A stretch of 64,000 nt of DNA. It comes from Chrysoperla carnea. Its lineage: Eukaryota; Arthropoda; Insecta; Neuroptera; Chrysopidae. Below are positions 22,010 through 33,652 of the stretch, one piece after another. The notes beneath the pieces are model-generated. The model made no database searches. It was not told the DNA's origin and saw only the letters and a list, made by a program, of their open reading frames with translations. The stretch covers positions 8,617,140-8,681,139 of the forward strand of contig NC_058342.1 of the NCBI RefSeq assembly GCF_905475395.1, written 5' to 3'. Made by a program: the position numbers and the translations under genes. How positions within the stretch are numbered: the first letter of the stretch is position 1; each line of letters starts with the position of its first letter.

Positions 22010-23284
22010 ATGTCTGATACAGATTCGGATATTGAAAATACACAACCATACGATTTAGATATTCAAGCTTTAGAAAATCAATTAAACCAAATAAATTTAA
22101 ACGAAAATAATAATAATTTTAATTATAGTAATTCAAACAATTTAAATATTAATAATTCAAATATGACTACTATTAGCGTATTAGATTTAATTAAATTAAC
22201 AGATCCATTTGAGGGTACTCCTGGTACACTCAACAGATTCATTCGCAATGTAAATCGAATTTTACATGGTCAACAACAGGCCGAAATGCTTACAGATCTA
22301 ATTCGAAGTAAAATTAAAGGCAAAGCTAATGAAATGCTAATATCTGTTGGTGATCCTAGTGATTGGACAACAATTAAATCTCATTTGCAAACGCAATTTT
22401 TGGACAGACGTACTCAAGAAACTATATTACACAAACTTAACACAATTTGCCAAGCCGGTAAAACACTTGAAACATACTATGCTGAAATCGCGGACTTGCA
22501 AACAGCATTACTTAACTCAATCGATCACGATAAAAGTAACGAATACAAACTCGGACAAACGGAAGTTTATTTGAATATCGTACTTAAATCTTTCATAGCA
22601 GGACTTGATAGTAATTTAGGATACATCATTAGAGCAAACAAACCAACTAATATTAAAGAAGCATACGATATTTGTTTAAATGAAATCAGTATGCAAAACA
22701 GTTCACGGGACAGAAATAGATTAGCAAATAATTTTAAACAACCTATTCAAAAGCAGAAAACAAATTATCAACCGATGCATCAGCCTATGCACCAGTTAGT
22801 TCCTAGACAGCCCATAATCAACCCACATATGTATCAATCCAGACCACAACTACAATTGCAACCACCAAAACTAAATCCCTTCCAAAGTCAAAATCATTAC
22901 CGACCTATTCAATACAATAGACCAACATTCGCTCAGACGCAACCACAATATCCTAGACCACAACCCCAATTTCAACCACAACAACAAGGAACATTTCAAA
23001 AACCTACACCCATGGATACATCAGGAAACTCACGACAAACACTAAACAGACCAAACAATTTATTCAAACCAACCGGTCCTCCCAACTTTAAATCCAAAGA
23101 ATTATTTAATGTTGACGTTAGCCACCAAGAATACGACGAACCACCACAGGACTACGATTATCAAGATTATGACCATAGTTATTACGATTTAGTACAACCA
23201 GACGAACACGTAGAATTAATTGACTCTAACGAAGTTGAAAACGGAAATTTTCAAGAACAAGCCTTGAAACCTCCGGACTATTAG
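22010..23284 (+). CDS. Errantivirus-like Gag
   Basis: 424 codons from the ATG at 22010 to a TAG. An Asn-rich N-terminus is followed by a capsid-like helical region (LIKLTDPFEGTPGTLNRFI, residue about 60) and a long Gln/Pro-rich C-terminal part (about residues 240-345), with no CCHC zinc knuckle, as in many errantivirus Gags. An acidic, Tyr-rich tail follows (DYDYQDYDHSYYD, about 380). The frame is intact. Pol overlaps its end in the -1 frame, so a -1 ribosomal frameshift is expected for Gag-Pol. Confidence 0.85.
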   Translation: MSDTDSDIENTQPYDLDIQALENQLNQINLNENNNNFNYSNSNNLNINNSNMTTISVLDLIKLTDPFEGTPGTLNRFIRNVNRILHGQQQAEMLTDLIRSKIKGKANEMLISVGDPSDWTTIKSHLQTQFLDRRTQETILHKLNTICQAGKTLETYYAEIADLQTALLNSIDHDKSNEYKLGQTEVYLNIVLKSFIAGLDSNLGYIIRANKPTNIKEAYDICLNEISMQNSSRDRNRLANNFKQPIQKQKTNYQPMHQPMHQLVPRQPIINPHMYQSRPQLQLQPPKLNPFQSQNHYRPIQYNRPTFAQTQPQYPRPQPQFQPQQQGTFQKPTPMDTSGNSRQTLNRPNNLFKPTGPPNFKSKELFNVDVSHQEYDEPPQDYDYQDYDHSYYDLVQPDEHVELIDSNEVENGNFQEQALKPPDY

Positions 23285-23337
23285 AATTAAATTATCATAA
23301 AACAAATGGTACTCTACCATTCATAAAAATATTTAAC

Positions 23338-26300
23338 TTGAAATTTTTAATCGATACTGGGGCCGATAATAATTTTATTGATCCCAAACATACAAACAAT
23401 TTTCAACTAATCCCTACTAAAATCGAAGTTAAAACAGCACTCCAAACTCATACTATTTCTCATAAAATATCAATTGACTATTTAGAACAACTTGACAATA
23501 TACATCCTCTAGAATTTTTGGTATTCAAATTCCACCACTTTTTTGATGGAATCATTGGAAACCAAACATTACAACAATTTAATGCAACCATAGACTACCA
23601 AAATAGTCAAATTACTTTCGGAACTGTTATAAACAAATTGCATTATAAACCATTTCTAAAACCTCAAATCTACAATTTAGAGCCATACGAACAAAAAAAT
23701 ATTAATTTACCAACTAACGTAAAACTGGGTGATATTTACGCACCATCAATAAAATTCAACGAAAATGTTCATTCATTAAGTGGAATTTATTCTTCAAATA
23801 ATTATCAATCGCAGATATTTATTACAAATAATAGTAACTCAAAGCAATCGATAATCATTTCACAACCTTTACGCGTGGAATCCTTAAACAATTACGCAGA
23901 AATACATAACTTCAATACCATAGCGAAAGAAACCGACTATTACGAAAACTATCACTTTGCTTTAGAAAACTTGCGAATGAAACATTTGAATAATGAAGAA
24001 CGTGATGCTTTAATCAACGTGTGTTCAGAATATCGCGACGTTTTCTATACACCTGACCAAAACATGACCTTCACATCCGACATTAAACACAGAATAGAAA
24101 CAACAGACGACATACCGATCTACACAAAATCTTACCGATACCCCTTTGTTCATAAAGAAGAGGTGACAAAACAAATTAATGAAATGCTCGAAAAAAATAT
24201 TATCAGACCATCTAACTCACCTTGGTCGTCGCCCATTTGGATAGTAGCCAAGAAAGCAGACGCCTCCGGTAAGAAAAAATGGCGATTGGTTATCGATTAC
24301 AGAAAACTTAACGAAAAGACTATTGACGATCGATATCCTTTACCAAACATCTCCGACATTCTGGATAAACTCGGAAAATGTCAATATTTTACGACATTAG
24401 ATTTGGCCTCGGGGTTCCACCAAATCGAAATGGACAAACGCGATATCCCTAAAACCGCTTTTTCGGTAGACAACGGTCATTACGAGTTTACACGCATGAC
24501 CTTTGGACTCAAGAACGCCCCGGCAACGTTTCAGCGAGTCATGGACAATATGCTACGGGAATACATCGGGAAAAACGTATTGGTATATATGGACGATATA
24601 ATAATTTTTTCATCATCACTTCAAGAACACATACAAACGCTAACCAAAGTATTTAACAAACTAAGACAATTCAATTTTAAAACTCAACTAGATAAGTGTG
24701 AATTTTTACACAAAGAAATAGAGTTTCTTGGACACATTGTTACCACTGACGGAATCAGACCTAATCCGAAAAAAATAGAAACTATCAAAAAATTCCCACT
24801 ACCTAAAGCTACCACCGAAATAAAATCGTTTCTAGGACTTTTAGGATATTACAGGAAATTTATTAAGGACTTTGCGAAAATAACCAGGCCTATGACAAGA
24901 TTACTACAAAAAGACACAAAAATTAATATACGCGACCCTGATTACATTAAATGCTTTGAATATTGTAAAACATTACTTACTGGAGAACCAATACTACAAT
25001 ATCCTGACTTCACAAAACCTTTTATACTTACGACGGACGCAAGCAATTACGCCATTGGAGCCATTTTATCACAAGGGCCTATAGGTAACGATCGACCCAT
25101 ATGTTTTGCCTCACGGACATTAACAAAAACTGAACAAAATTACAGCACCATCGAAAAAGAGCTACTAGCTATAGTATGGGCTTGTAAACAATACAGACCC
25201 TACTTATACGGACAAAAATTCAACAAACTTACGGACCACAAGCCATTAAAATGGGTTTTTTCTCTAAAAGAACCCAATTCCAAACTTGTCAGATGGAAAA
25301 TCAAATTGTTAGACTATAACTTTAACATTCGACTATAAACCTGGAAAAGCAAATACTAATGCAGACGCATTATCACGAATCACTCTCAACAATTTAGAAA
25401 ATACCTCTCAAAACACTGAAATCTCCACTCAACATTCTGCAGACGAAAATATTTCGGACGGAATTAGAATATCAGAGCAAGCTTTGAACGAATTTAACAC
25501 TCAGTTCATAATAGACTCAGGACTCAGAAATAACACAACAATTGAAACACTATTCAAAACCCGAAAACGAACTACCATAGAATTAAAAGAAATCAAAGAA
25601 CAAGACGTGATTGACTTGTTTAAAGAAAGATTTTCTCCTAATAAACTTAATGCAATAATGACTGATGGTGATACATTCAAATTAATTGAAAACGTCTTCA
25701 AAAACTTTTTTCAAAAATATAAATTAATTAGATGTATGAAACTTCTTACTGATATACAAGACATAGACGAACAGACTAAAATTATTCAGAGTTACCATGA
25801 CCTATCAATCCATCGAGGAATCGATGAAACTCTTAACCATTTAAAACGGACATACTATTTTGATAACATGAAATCAAAAATCACGACATTTATAAATACT
25901 TGTGACACTTGCCTCACTCATAAATACGAACGACATCCATTACACTTAAAACAAGAACCAATAGAAGTTGCTACAAAACCCTTCGAAATTCTCCACTTAG
26001 ACATACTGTTTATCGAAAAGTCAAATGTTTTAACCATCATTGATAAATTCAGTAGGTATGCTGAAGCAACAATAATACCATTTAAAAACGCAAACGAAGT
26101 CTTAAAAATATTTAGACGATACATAGCACAACACGGAATCCCTAGAAAAATCGTTCACGACAACGGATTAGAATTTGCAAACTTAAACGTTAGGGCAATT
26201 CTCCTGTGGAACGACTTCATAGCACGATACTAGAAACCCTACGGATTCTTAAAGGTACGAAAAAATCAGTACCACTAGACGAATTACTAGATTTGACCAT

Positions 26301-26592
26301 GATAACTTATAATAATTCGATACACTCTTCAACTAAACTAACGCCATTTGAAGTAATACACGGAGTTAGAGATAACACCTTACTCAAACCCTCGTCAAAC
26401 GCAATAAATGACTATAATAACACCAGACTTACAGAAATGAAAATCATTAATGAAATCATTTCCAAACAAAACATAAAAAATCAAGAACGACTAACGAAAC
26501 AAAACGAAAACAGACAAGAGCCCCCTACACTACCTAACGGAAAAATTTATGTAAAAAATGTACAACGTAAAACAAAATTACAACCTGCATAG
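23338..26592 (+). pseudogene. Errantivirus-like Pol (protease, RT, RNase H, integrase), two breaks
   Basis: The pol frame is already open across the gag stop. Protease: FLIDTGADNNF (about 23344). Reverse transcriptase: WRLVIDYRKLNEK (about 24280), FTTLDLASGFHQIEM, VYMDDIIIFS (about 24583, catalytic Asp pair). RNase H: TTDASNYAIGAIL (about 25030), LTDHKPLKW. A single-base change near 25328 ends the first frame in TAA at 25336-25338. Integrase resumes at 25484 with an H2C2 finger (HDLSIHRG, CDTC) and the two Asp motifs (LDILFIE, HDNGLEF). A deletion of about 75 bp relative to copy 1, near 26190, shifts the frame before the Glu-containing segment (26206-26592). Not functional for integration as it stands. 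Confidence 0.85.
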
Positions 26593-27279
26593 ACAAAAAC
26601 GAGGACTAATCGATGGACTAGGGACAATCATAAAACAAATTTCAGGTAATATGGATCACAACGATGCCATAGAAATCAATAAACAAATCAAAGAACTTCA
26701 AGACAACGAACTATTACTCAAAGACAATTCAGATAACCAACATAAATTAAACGCCCAAATGATCGAACGTTTTAATAACATAACGAACTTCATTAATAGC
26801 GAACAAGCAAAGCTTCAAACTATAGTATTGGCAATTCAAACATACCCCCACATTGAACAACAATTATTTCAATCTCAATTTTATTTTTCCCTTCAATCTC
26901 AATTACAATTTTTATCAGATCATGTAGATGATATAATAACTTCTATACAATTAGCAAAACTAGGAATTATATCAAAGCACATTCTAAACAAATCAGAACT
27001 AAATACAGTACGAGAATCGCTAAGTAAACAATTAACAATTCAAAACGACGAACATTTGTATGAATTACTACAATTAAAAGCCTATTATAACGAAACTAAC
27101 ATAATATTCGCGATATTAATACCCCAATTATCGAATACTACCTTTAATACCATAAAAATACGTCCTCTTCCCGAAAATCATCAAATAATTAAACCAGAAT
27201 CCAACTATATCCTCTACAACCCATCTAACTACTTATTCCTAAGCAAACCATGCAGCAGAATAGAACAAATCTACATTTG
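26558..27279 (+). pseudogene. Env-like fusion glycoprotein, first part, N-terminally deleted
   Basis: Open reading 26558-27280. It contains an RQKR furin-type cleavage site followed by GLIDGLG and GNMD (from about 26600). This layout is known in errantivirus Env and baculovirus F-type fusion proteins, where the fusion peptide follows the cleavage site. A deletion of roughly 300 bp relative to copy 1 removes the upstream subunit and any signal peptide and abuts the pol end. Helical, Gln/Leu-rich sequence follows. The frame ends in a TGA created at the left edge of the inserted transposon. Not a functional entry protein. Confidence 0.75.
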
Positions 27280-27621
27280 AATCGCTTATTTATGAAAGGC
27301 CTCATGTCACATTTTCAGCCATTTTTAAAAAATGACAAAAATCAATTCTCAATGCAAAGCTGCATCGTTTACTTATGAAAGGGCTCTTGTCCCATGTCTG
27401 TATGCCTAGTAACACAGCCGTTTAGAATGGGTATATTTATGAAAGGTCTCATGTCACTGACAGGAGGCTCTACAAAACCAAACCGCTGCTCAGAAAGCAA
27501 CAGCTGGTATGTTCTCTAGGTTATGTTCAGCTGCTGTTTACATTATTTACAATCATTATTACTGTCTAATAAAGTATAATATTGTTGTTAATAATTATTT
27601 CAATTTATAATTTGAATAATA

Positions 27622-27794
27622 ATGTCAAGTTCAGAAAGTGATGTGAGTGAGAAAAGTGCAAAAAGAAGAAAAGGGAAACGTAATCCTTCCAAATATAAAG
27701 TGAATGTGATCAAGAAAGCAAGATTGGATGGAGAGAAATATTGCAACTATTCTGGAAAAATTGTTAATCAACGAAATGTTGGATCACCATGCTT
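27622..27794 (+). CDS. Transposase-like gene, exon 1
   Basis: Starts at the ATG at 27622: MSSSESDVSEKS, then a basic stretch (KRRKGKRNPSKYK). Ends at a donor tt|gtaagt (GT at 27795). The acceptor tttgtag ends at 28067. Joining keeps the frame and gives a Cys-containing segment (SPCLCRMKCFD) that continues naturally. The intron is 273 bp. Confidence 0.75.
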
Positions 27795-28067
27795 GTAAGT
27801 TACAATATATATTTTTTTTAATTAGTTGTACGGTACCTACTTGGTCACAAATAATTTTTGATAAAACTTAGCTCGGCCTAGTTAGTTTAACTTTCAAAAA
27901 TTGTTGAATGCATATTCTACTCCCAATAATACTGTTATTATTATCATAACAAGTTCGAAGTGCAGGTATATCAAGCTTTGAAGTTCTGCTGCTGATTTCA
28001 AAAAACAACCCCTTAAGTTTTCCTTAAAAAATCAATAATTATTCTTATACAGAATTATTGTTTGTAG

Positions 28068-29780
28068 GTGCCGGATGAAATGTTTTGACAAATTTTCAAA
28101 CGATGAGAGAATTTCAATCCTTGAGAGATCTCGACAAATGAAGACAAAAGACGAACAAGACCTATTTCTCCAATCATTGATTGAAGCAGTTCCTGTGAAA
28201 CAGAGAAGATCAAGGGTTACTACACTCAATGCGGACGACGTCGATGACATGTTGACATGTGATGACAACGTTGACAATCTCAATGAAATTGACAAAAAAG
28301 AACTTCCAATTCCAAGTCACTCTGTTCAGCATGCTAGTTCATTCAAATTTCATGTACTGTTTCAAGAAAGAAGAGTTCTTGTGTGTCGTAAAGCATATCT
28401 CAGTTTATATTCCTTGGGAGAGAAGCGTGTAAGAAGACTGAAAGATATTCTATTGAAGGGTAAGACTCCCAAAGACTTGAGAGGTCAGCAGCAGAACCGT
28501 AAAACGTTTCCAATAGATTATGTAGAACAAATTAAAGACCACATAAAATCATTTCCTGTAAAACAAAGCCATTATTCATCAAAGGAGGTTAATTATCTCG
28601 ATGCAAAATTAGATGTGAAAAAAATGTATTCTCTGTTCTTAAAAAAACATAATGATAGTGATGTTAAATACAGTTTTTATTACAAAATTTTCAAAGAGCA
28701 TTTCAATTATCGATTTGGAAGACCCCAAATCGATACATGCTGTGAATGTGAAGAGCTCATGACAAGAATAAGGAGCCCTCAGCTCAATGACACTGCTAAA
28801 AAAGTTGCATCTGCTCAGTTTCTTATTCATAAAAGACGAAGCAATAAATTTTATAAATCATTAAGGGACACTAAGGAATATTGCCAGAATAGATGCAATG
28901 CAACTCTTCTGTGCTTTGATTATATGCAAAATATAAGTTTACCATGTATTCCAGTCCAGGAAATATTTTACATGCGACAACTTTCAGTTTATCCATTTGC
29001 CATACATGATGGGAAAACTGATATAACTCAATTTTACTTGTACCATGAGGGCATTGCTCAAAAAGGAAGTAATGAAGTTTGTTCTTTTTTGTTGGACTAC
29101 ATCTCTTCAATTCCCGAAGTTGATGAATTGTACCTATACAGTGATAACTGTACGGGTCAAAATAAGAACCATGCAGTCATTAGACTCTTACTGATTCGGG
29201 AAGGTTCACAAAAATTGTCTATAGGCTTCCAGTTAGGGGTCATTCGTTCCTTCCTTGCGATCGATCTTTTGGTCTAGTTAAACGATCCCTTCGAAAACAT
29301 GATAGGTACTATACTGTGAAAGAAATTGAAGATTTGATTATATCATCTTCTCAAGGGAAAAAATTCAAAGTCAAGTGCATAGAAACCCAGGACGTGAAAG
29401 ACTTTACTTCTTGGTGGCCATTGCATTATAAAAAATGTGTAGCTTCTGTTGAAAGCCAGGGAGCAAAAAAAGGAAAATGGGAGTACTTTACTCTCACAAA
29501 ATATCACGAGTTTGTTTGTGATAGTTCTAAAAAAGGGTGCATTGCAGTATCTGAGTTCATTGATGGAATCAATGAAAGACATTTCAATTTACTGAACAAT
29601 CAATCAGCTGCTGTATCAATGCCCACCACACAGGCATATGGCCACCACAAGCGGCCAATCAATGAAGAAAAATTGAATGATTTAAAAAAAACACTTCAAT
29701 ACATCCCTGATGAATTCAGACCATTCTATAACACTATACAAAATTGGCCAACGAAGAAAGGCAAAAGGCAAGAAGTTTGA
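28068..29780 (+). pseudogene. Transposase-like gene, exon 2, one frameshift
   Basis: Exon 2 reads to a TAG at 29275-29277 in the first frame. Conserved sequence carries on in the next frame from about 29222 (GHSFLPCDRSFGLVKR) to the TGA at 29778-29780, so one base was lost near 29220. Motifs: RRLKDILLKGKTPKDLRG (about 28430), SHYSSKEVNYLDA (about 28570), YRFGRPQIDTCCECEEL (about 28710), LLCFDYMQN (about 28911), YLYSDNCTGQNKNH (about 29130). The acidic residues in FDYMQN, YSDNC and PCDR are spaced like an RNase H-fold DDD/DDE triad. From memory this is a family carried in many insect genomes as uncharacterized proteins. The superfamily is not settled. Confidence 0.7.
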
Positions 29781-30194
29781 TTCAACTTTTGTACACTTAT
29801 AATTTTGTACACTTAAATTATATTTTATAATTATATGAGTAATAATTCAACAAAATATTTGTATTATTCCATCAACATAACACTTCCAATTGTGATAAAA
29901 AGTTGAGCTTTATTTTTGAAAGGGCTCTTATCACACATTAATTTGTGAAATGCCTCATGTCAGTATTTTAAATTGTTCATAATTATGTGAGAAATTGATT
30001 TGACATTTTGTGAGCAGAATATATGTATGTAAATGTGATTGAAATAATACTTGGAATTGAAAAAACTGGAATTATCAACAATGGATAAATATAAGAGACA
30101 TTTTTTAGCTGCTGAAAAATTGACTTCAAGTGACAAGAGGCCTTTCATAAATAAGCGATTCATTTGTCCTCCTAAAACACTCCAAACATTAGCA

Positions 30195-30755
30195 ACCAAC
30201 CAATGTGAAATCAAAATATTGGAAAACAAACCCGCCAAATGCACACTACATCGAACTATGGAAGACAACTTCATAGAAGAAATCGAAGACAACCATATCA
30301 TCGTCTACACTAACAAAGCAATCAACATCACTAATAATTGTGGAAAAAATATTACCAACTTTTCGGGAAAATTACACATAATATTGTACCAGTGCCAATT
30401 AACTATTAACCAAATCATCTATGGAACATTATCAATATCAACAAATAACATCGAAATAGAACAAATACTATACAATGCAGTCAACATAACAAATATATCC
30501 GAAGACATCAATTTCGACTTACTTCACATGCAACATTTAGAAAACACCAGAGATCTCCAACTCCTGCGGACACATCATATGTACCACTTAAGCGTTACAG
30601 CAATCATTATTACGCTAATTCTGTTTTGTATTATAGCATATAAAATATACACCAAATACAAACAGCAAAATCAATCAAAGAAAGTTGGACAGATCCACCT
30701 ACAGCCGACGGCACCACCCGCTCAACCATCCTGGACGGTTAAGCTTCCCTCTTAG
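30195..30755 (+). pseudogene. Env-like glycoprotein, C-terminal part, copy 2
   Basis: Continues the env-like gene beyond the transposon. It has NxT/NxS sequons (INIT, KNIT), an HLENTRDLQLLR region, a membrane-spanning segment (about 30594-30645, AIIITLILFCIIAY) and a basic then Pro-rich cytoplasmic tail ending at the TAG at 30753-30755, just before the polypurine tract. It is a type I membrane-protein end. The gene is dead because of the split and the N-terminal deletion. Confidence 0.75.
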
Positions 30756-30763
30756 GGCGGAGG

Positions 30764-31096
30764 AGTTATTCACCTTGCTATAGAGAGTACAATGGTTATT
30801 ACTTTATGCCTAATCAGCTGAATAAGCAGTTACAACTGACAAACATCCGTTCACGACATTTGGACAATCCACGTGAATCAATCAATATAAATTGAAACAC
30901 CTGCAATGCCATCAATCAATTACGTTTTGACATAGTTCGCGTTGTTCCTCTGAACAAGAGTATTGTTCGATTTAAATAATTAATTGTAATTAATATTTTT
31001 ATTGTATTTTCAATTTAATATTTCAAAGTTGTATTTTTTGTGTTAATTTTAAATAAATAAATTTTTTTTTAATAATAAACTCCTGCAGAGTTTATA

Positions 31097-31099
<3 letters not shown>
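30764..31099 (+). repeat. 3' LTR, errantivirus-like copy 2
   Basis: 336 bp, identical to the 5' LTR. Preceded by a purine-rich tract, followed by a (TA)n run. Confidence 0.92.
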
Positions 31100-31144
<45 letters not shown>

Positions 31145-31170
31145 TTTATTATTTATTTTTTTTTTTTTTT
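31100..31170. repeat. (TA)n and T-rich microsatellite
   Basis: The errantivirus-like element sits at the edge of this TA run, the other side of which is at 21160-21170. Similar AT runs at 32751-32800 flank the next duplicated block. Confidence 0.8.
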
Positions 31171-31489
31171 CATAAAACATTTTTCAGTGATATAGGTTTG
31201 TCATTGAAAAAAAATCAAATTGAAAATATTGAATAACAATTAAAATTTTAAATTTAGTGTGTGTGTGTGTGTCACCAGACATATGCTAAATATGTTTTTT
31301 CGATGTTTATAAATGAAATGAACACAAACGCCTTGTAATGAAAAAAAAGTTCTTTTAAACACATGGAATAGTAATAATATTTTCTTAACTAAAACTTATA
31401 ATAGATAAAATTCAATTGATTAGTTAATTTTATTTTCTAAAAATAAAATATAACAAATGGTTCTTTTATGAAATTTAACAACTTTTGTT
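31171..31489 (+). repeat. Direct repeat flanking the inverted RGG array, left copy
   Basis: About 320 bp repeated at 32803-33120 with few differences (opening cataaaacatttttcagtga, a (gt)n run, ending caacttttgtt). The two copies are about 1.63 kb apart and bracket the inverted array, suggesting that block was added by duplication. Confidence 0.8.
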
Positions 31490-31499
31490 AAAATTATTT

Positions 31500-32715
31500 T
31501 TTTTAAAATTTTACTTACTTTCGTTTATCGACCGCAAAAACTCTTGTACAATTGGTTCTTGCATAATTCTTTGCAAATTATTTGGCTGAACACCTTCTTC
31601 AGCATTCTGTTGATCATTTGGCGGAAGATCAACAGAAGGCTGAACGAATTAATTTGCGGCCTCTATTAAAAGGCCTTATATACAATATATTTTAATTAAA
31701 ATATATTGTATATTTCGACCCCCCCCCGTCCCCGGAAGTGGAAATTTCGTCGACCATCCCAACGGCCATTAAACCCACCTTTTCGACCTCGACGTTCCGA
31801 CCCACGCCCACGCTGAATGCTTTGTTGATTTTGTGGCAAGTCTGTTGAAACATATTTATTAATTCACACCATTTAATAAAACATTTTAAAAATTTTACCC
31901 ACTTTCGTTTATCGACCGCAAAAACTCTTGTACAATTGGTTCTTGCATAATTCTTTGCAAATTATTTGGTTGAACACCTTCTTCAGCATTCTGTTGATCA
32001 TTTGGCGGCCGATCAACAGAAGGCTGAACGAATTAATTTGCGGCCTCTATTAAAAGGCCTTATGTACAATATATTTTAATTAAAATAAATTGTATATTTC
32101 GATCCCCCCCTCCACGGAAGTGGAAATTTCGCCGACCACCCCCACGGCCATTAACCCCACCTAGTCGATCTTCTCTTCGACCTCGACGTTCCGACCCACG
32201 CCCACGCTGAACGCTTGTTGATTTTGTTGCAAGTCTGTTGAAACATATTTATTAATTAACACCATTTAATAAAAATTTTACTTACTTTCGTTTATCGACC
32301 GCAAAAACTCTTGTACAATTGGTTCTTGCATAATTCTTTGCAAATTATTTGGCTGAAAACCTTCTTCAGCATTCTGTTGATCATTTGGCGGCCGATCAAC
32401 AGAAGGCTGAACGAATTAATTTGCGGCCTCTATTAAAAGGCCTTATATACAATATATTTTAATTAAAATATATTGTATATTTCGAACCCCCCTCCCCGGA
32501 AGTGGAAATTTCATCGACCACCCCCACGCCCATTAACCCCACCTCTTCGACCTCTTCTTCGACCTCGACGTTCCGACCCACGCCCACGCTGAATGCTTTG
32601 TTGATTTTGTGGCAAGTCTGTTGAAACATATTTATTAATTAACACCATTTAATAAAACATTTTAAAAATTTTACTTACTTTCGTTTATCGACCGCAAAAA
32701 CTCTTGTACAATTGA
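31500..32715 (-). repeat. Inverted array: three RGG-gene units plus a stub
   Basis: Three units of about 384, 383 and 393 bp (marker tcgtttatcg at 31521, 31905, 32288, 32681) are reverse-complement copies of the 3' part of the RGG gene units at 33720-35250. Each holds the same exon end, intron, RGG exon, AT palindrome and ggcc hairpin. Small indels differ between units. No start codon or promoter is seen for this strand, so these are probably not genes on their own. Confidence 0.85.
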
Positions 32716-32802
32716 AAAAAAAATATGATGAAAAAATATGAAAAAAAAAAAAATATATATATATATATATATTTTTTTTATTATTATTATTATTTTTTTT
32801 TT

Positions 32803-33120
32803 CATAAAACATTTTTCAGTGATATAGGTTTGTCATTGAAAAAAAATCAAATTGAAAATATTGAATAACAATTAAAATTTTAAATTTAGTGTGTGTGTGT
32901 GTCAATCAGAAATATGCTAAATATGTTTTTTCGATGTTTATAAATGAAATGAACACAAACGGCTTGTAATGAAAAAAAAGTTCTTTTAAACACATGGAAT
33001 AGTAATAATATTTTCTTAACTAAAACTTATAATAGATAAAATTCAATTGATTAGTTAATTTTATTTTCTAAAAATAAAATATAACAAATGGTTCTTTTAT
33101 GAAATTTAACAACTTTTGTT
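32803..33120 (+). repeat. Direct repeat flanking the inverted RGG array, right copy
   Basis: Second copy of the 31171-31489 sequence. From here to about 33595 the sequence is AT-rich upstream DNA of the RGG gene, without other features. Confidence 0.8.
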
Positions 33121-33601
33121 TAAAATATTTTTTTTTTAAATAAAAGTTTTCTCGTTATTGAGAAATTATTTTCTCAATCCTTTATTTTATATTTTTAATA
33201 ATCAAACAAATACAATTTTTGTATAAAAATTTATAAGTTTATTGCATTGATAATTCATATTATGGTTACTTTAAAGGAAGACGAGTTTAAAAAATATCAT
33301 TTGGATATAAAATAATTTAAATCTATTAAATTTTATGAAATAAAATCGCTTATATTTGTATCAGAAACTTAATAATGTTTTATTTAATATGTCTTAATGT
33401 ATTATTTCATTTGAATAAATTACAACACTTAAAATATCCAAGTAGTCCGATGTGATTACGTTCAGTGATCGATTATCTTTAAGCATTTGATGTATAAAAC
33501 TCGATTATTATATACGTGATTATGGATGTAAGTATAAAAACTAATTCTAGTCTCTGATTGGATGAAAATAATACTGAAAGGTGATGATAACATAAATTTA
33601 G

Positions 33602-33632
33602 TATAAATATAGGCACACAATCCGTTCAAGCA
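33602..33632 (+). promoter_or_regulatory. Candidate core promoter of the RGG gene
   Basis: tataaatata begins at 33602. A cytosine/adenine-rich start region (ctcattcc) lies about 30 bases on, and the ATG is at 33653, giving a very short leader. This spacing fits a TATA-type Pol II promoter. Inferred from sequence only. Confidence 0.5.
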
Positions 33633-33652
33633 CTCATTCCTCGATTATAGTC

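Larger units (their letters stand above)
27280..30160 (+). mobile_element. DNA transposon with 31-bp TIRs (possibly Sola-like) inside env
   Basis: The left end (27280-27310) and the inverted right end (30130-30160) match at 30 of 31 positions, starting aatcgcttatttatgaaagg. The flanking sequence catttg is present on both sides (27274-27279, 30161-30166). The same edges can be read as a 4-bp duplication, attt, with a G...C terminal pair. Subterminal copies of a tatgaaagg-type word lie at about 27378 and 27431 on the left, with related words at about 29918 and 29946 on the right, possible transposase-binding sites. It encodes one two-exon transposase-like gene. Confidence 0.85.
21171..31099 (+). 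mobile_element. Errantivirus-like LTR retrotransposon, copy 2 (recent but defective)
   Basis: LTRs at 21171-21506 and 30764-31099 are both 336 bp and I find them identical. They start agttat and end ataatt. The target duplication is tata (21167-21170 and 31100-31103), although the site is a TA microsatellite so this is weak. Order inside: tRNA-type primer site, gag, pol in the -1 frame, an env-like gene, polypurine tract (gggcggagg, to 30763). Errantiviruses with AGTTA...AATT LTRs, a tRNA-Ser-type primer site and env are known from Drosophila (17.6, 297 group). Pol and env each carry breaks, and env is split by a DNA transposon. Confidence 0.9.
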
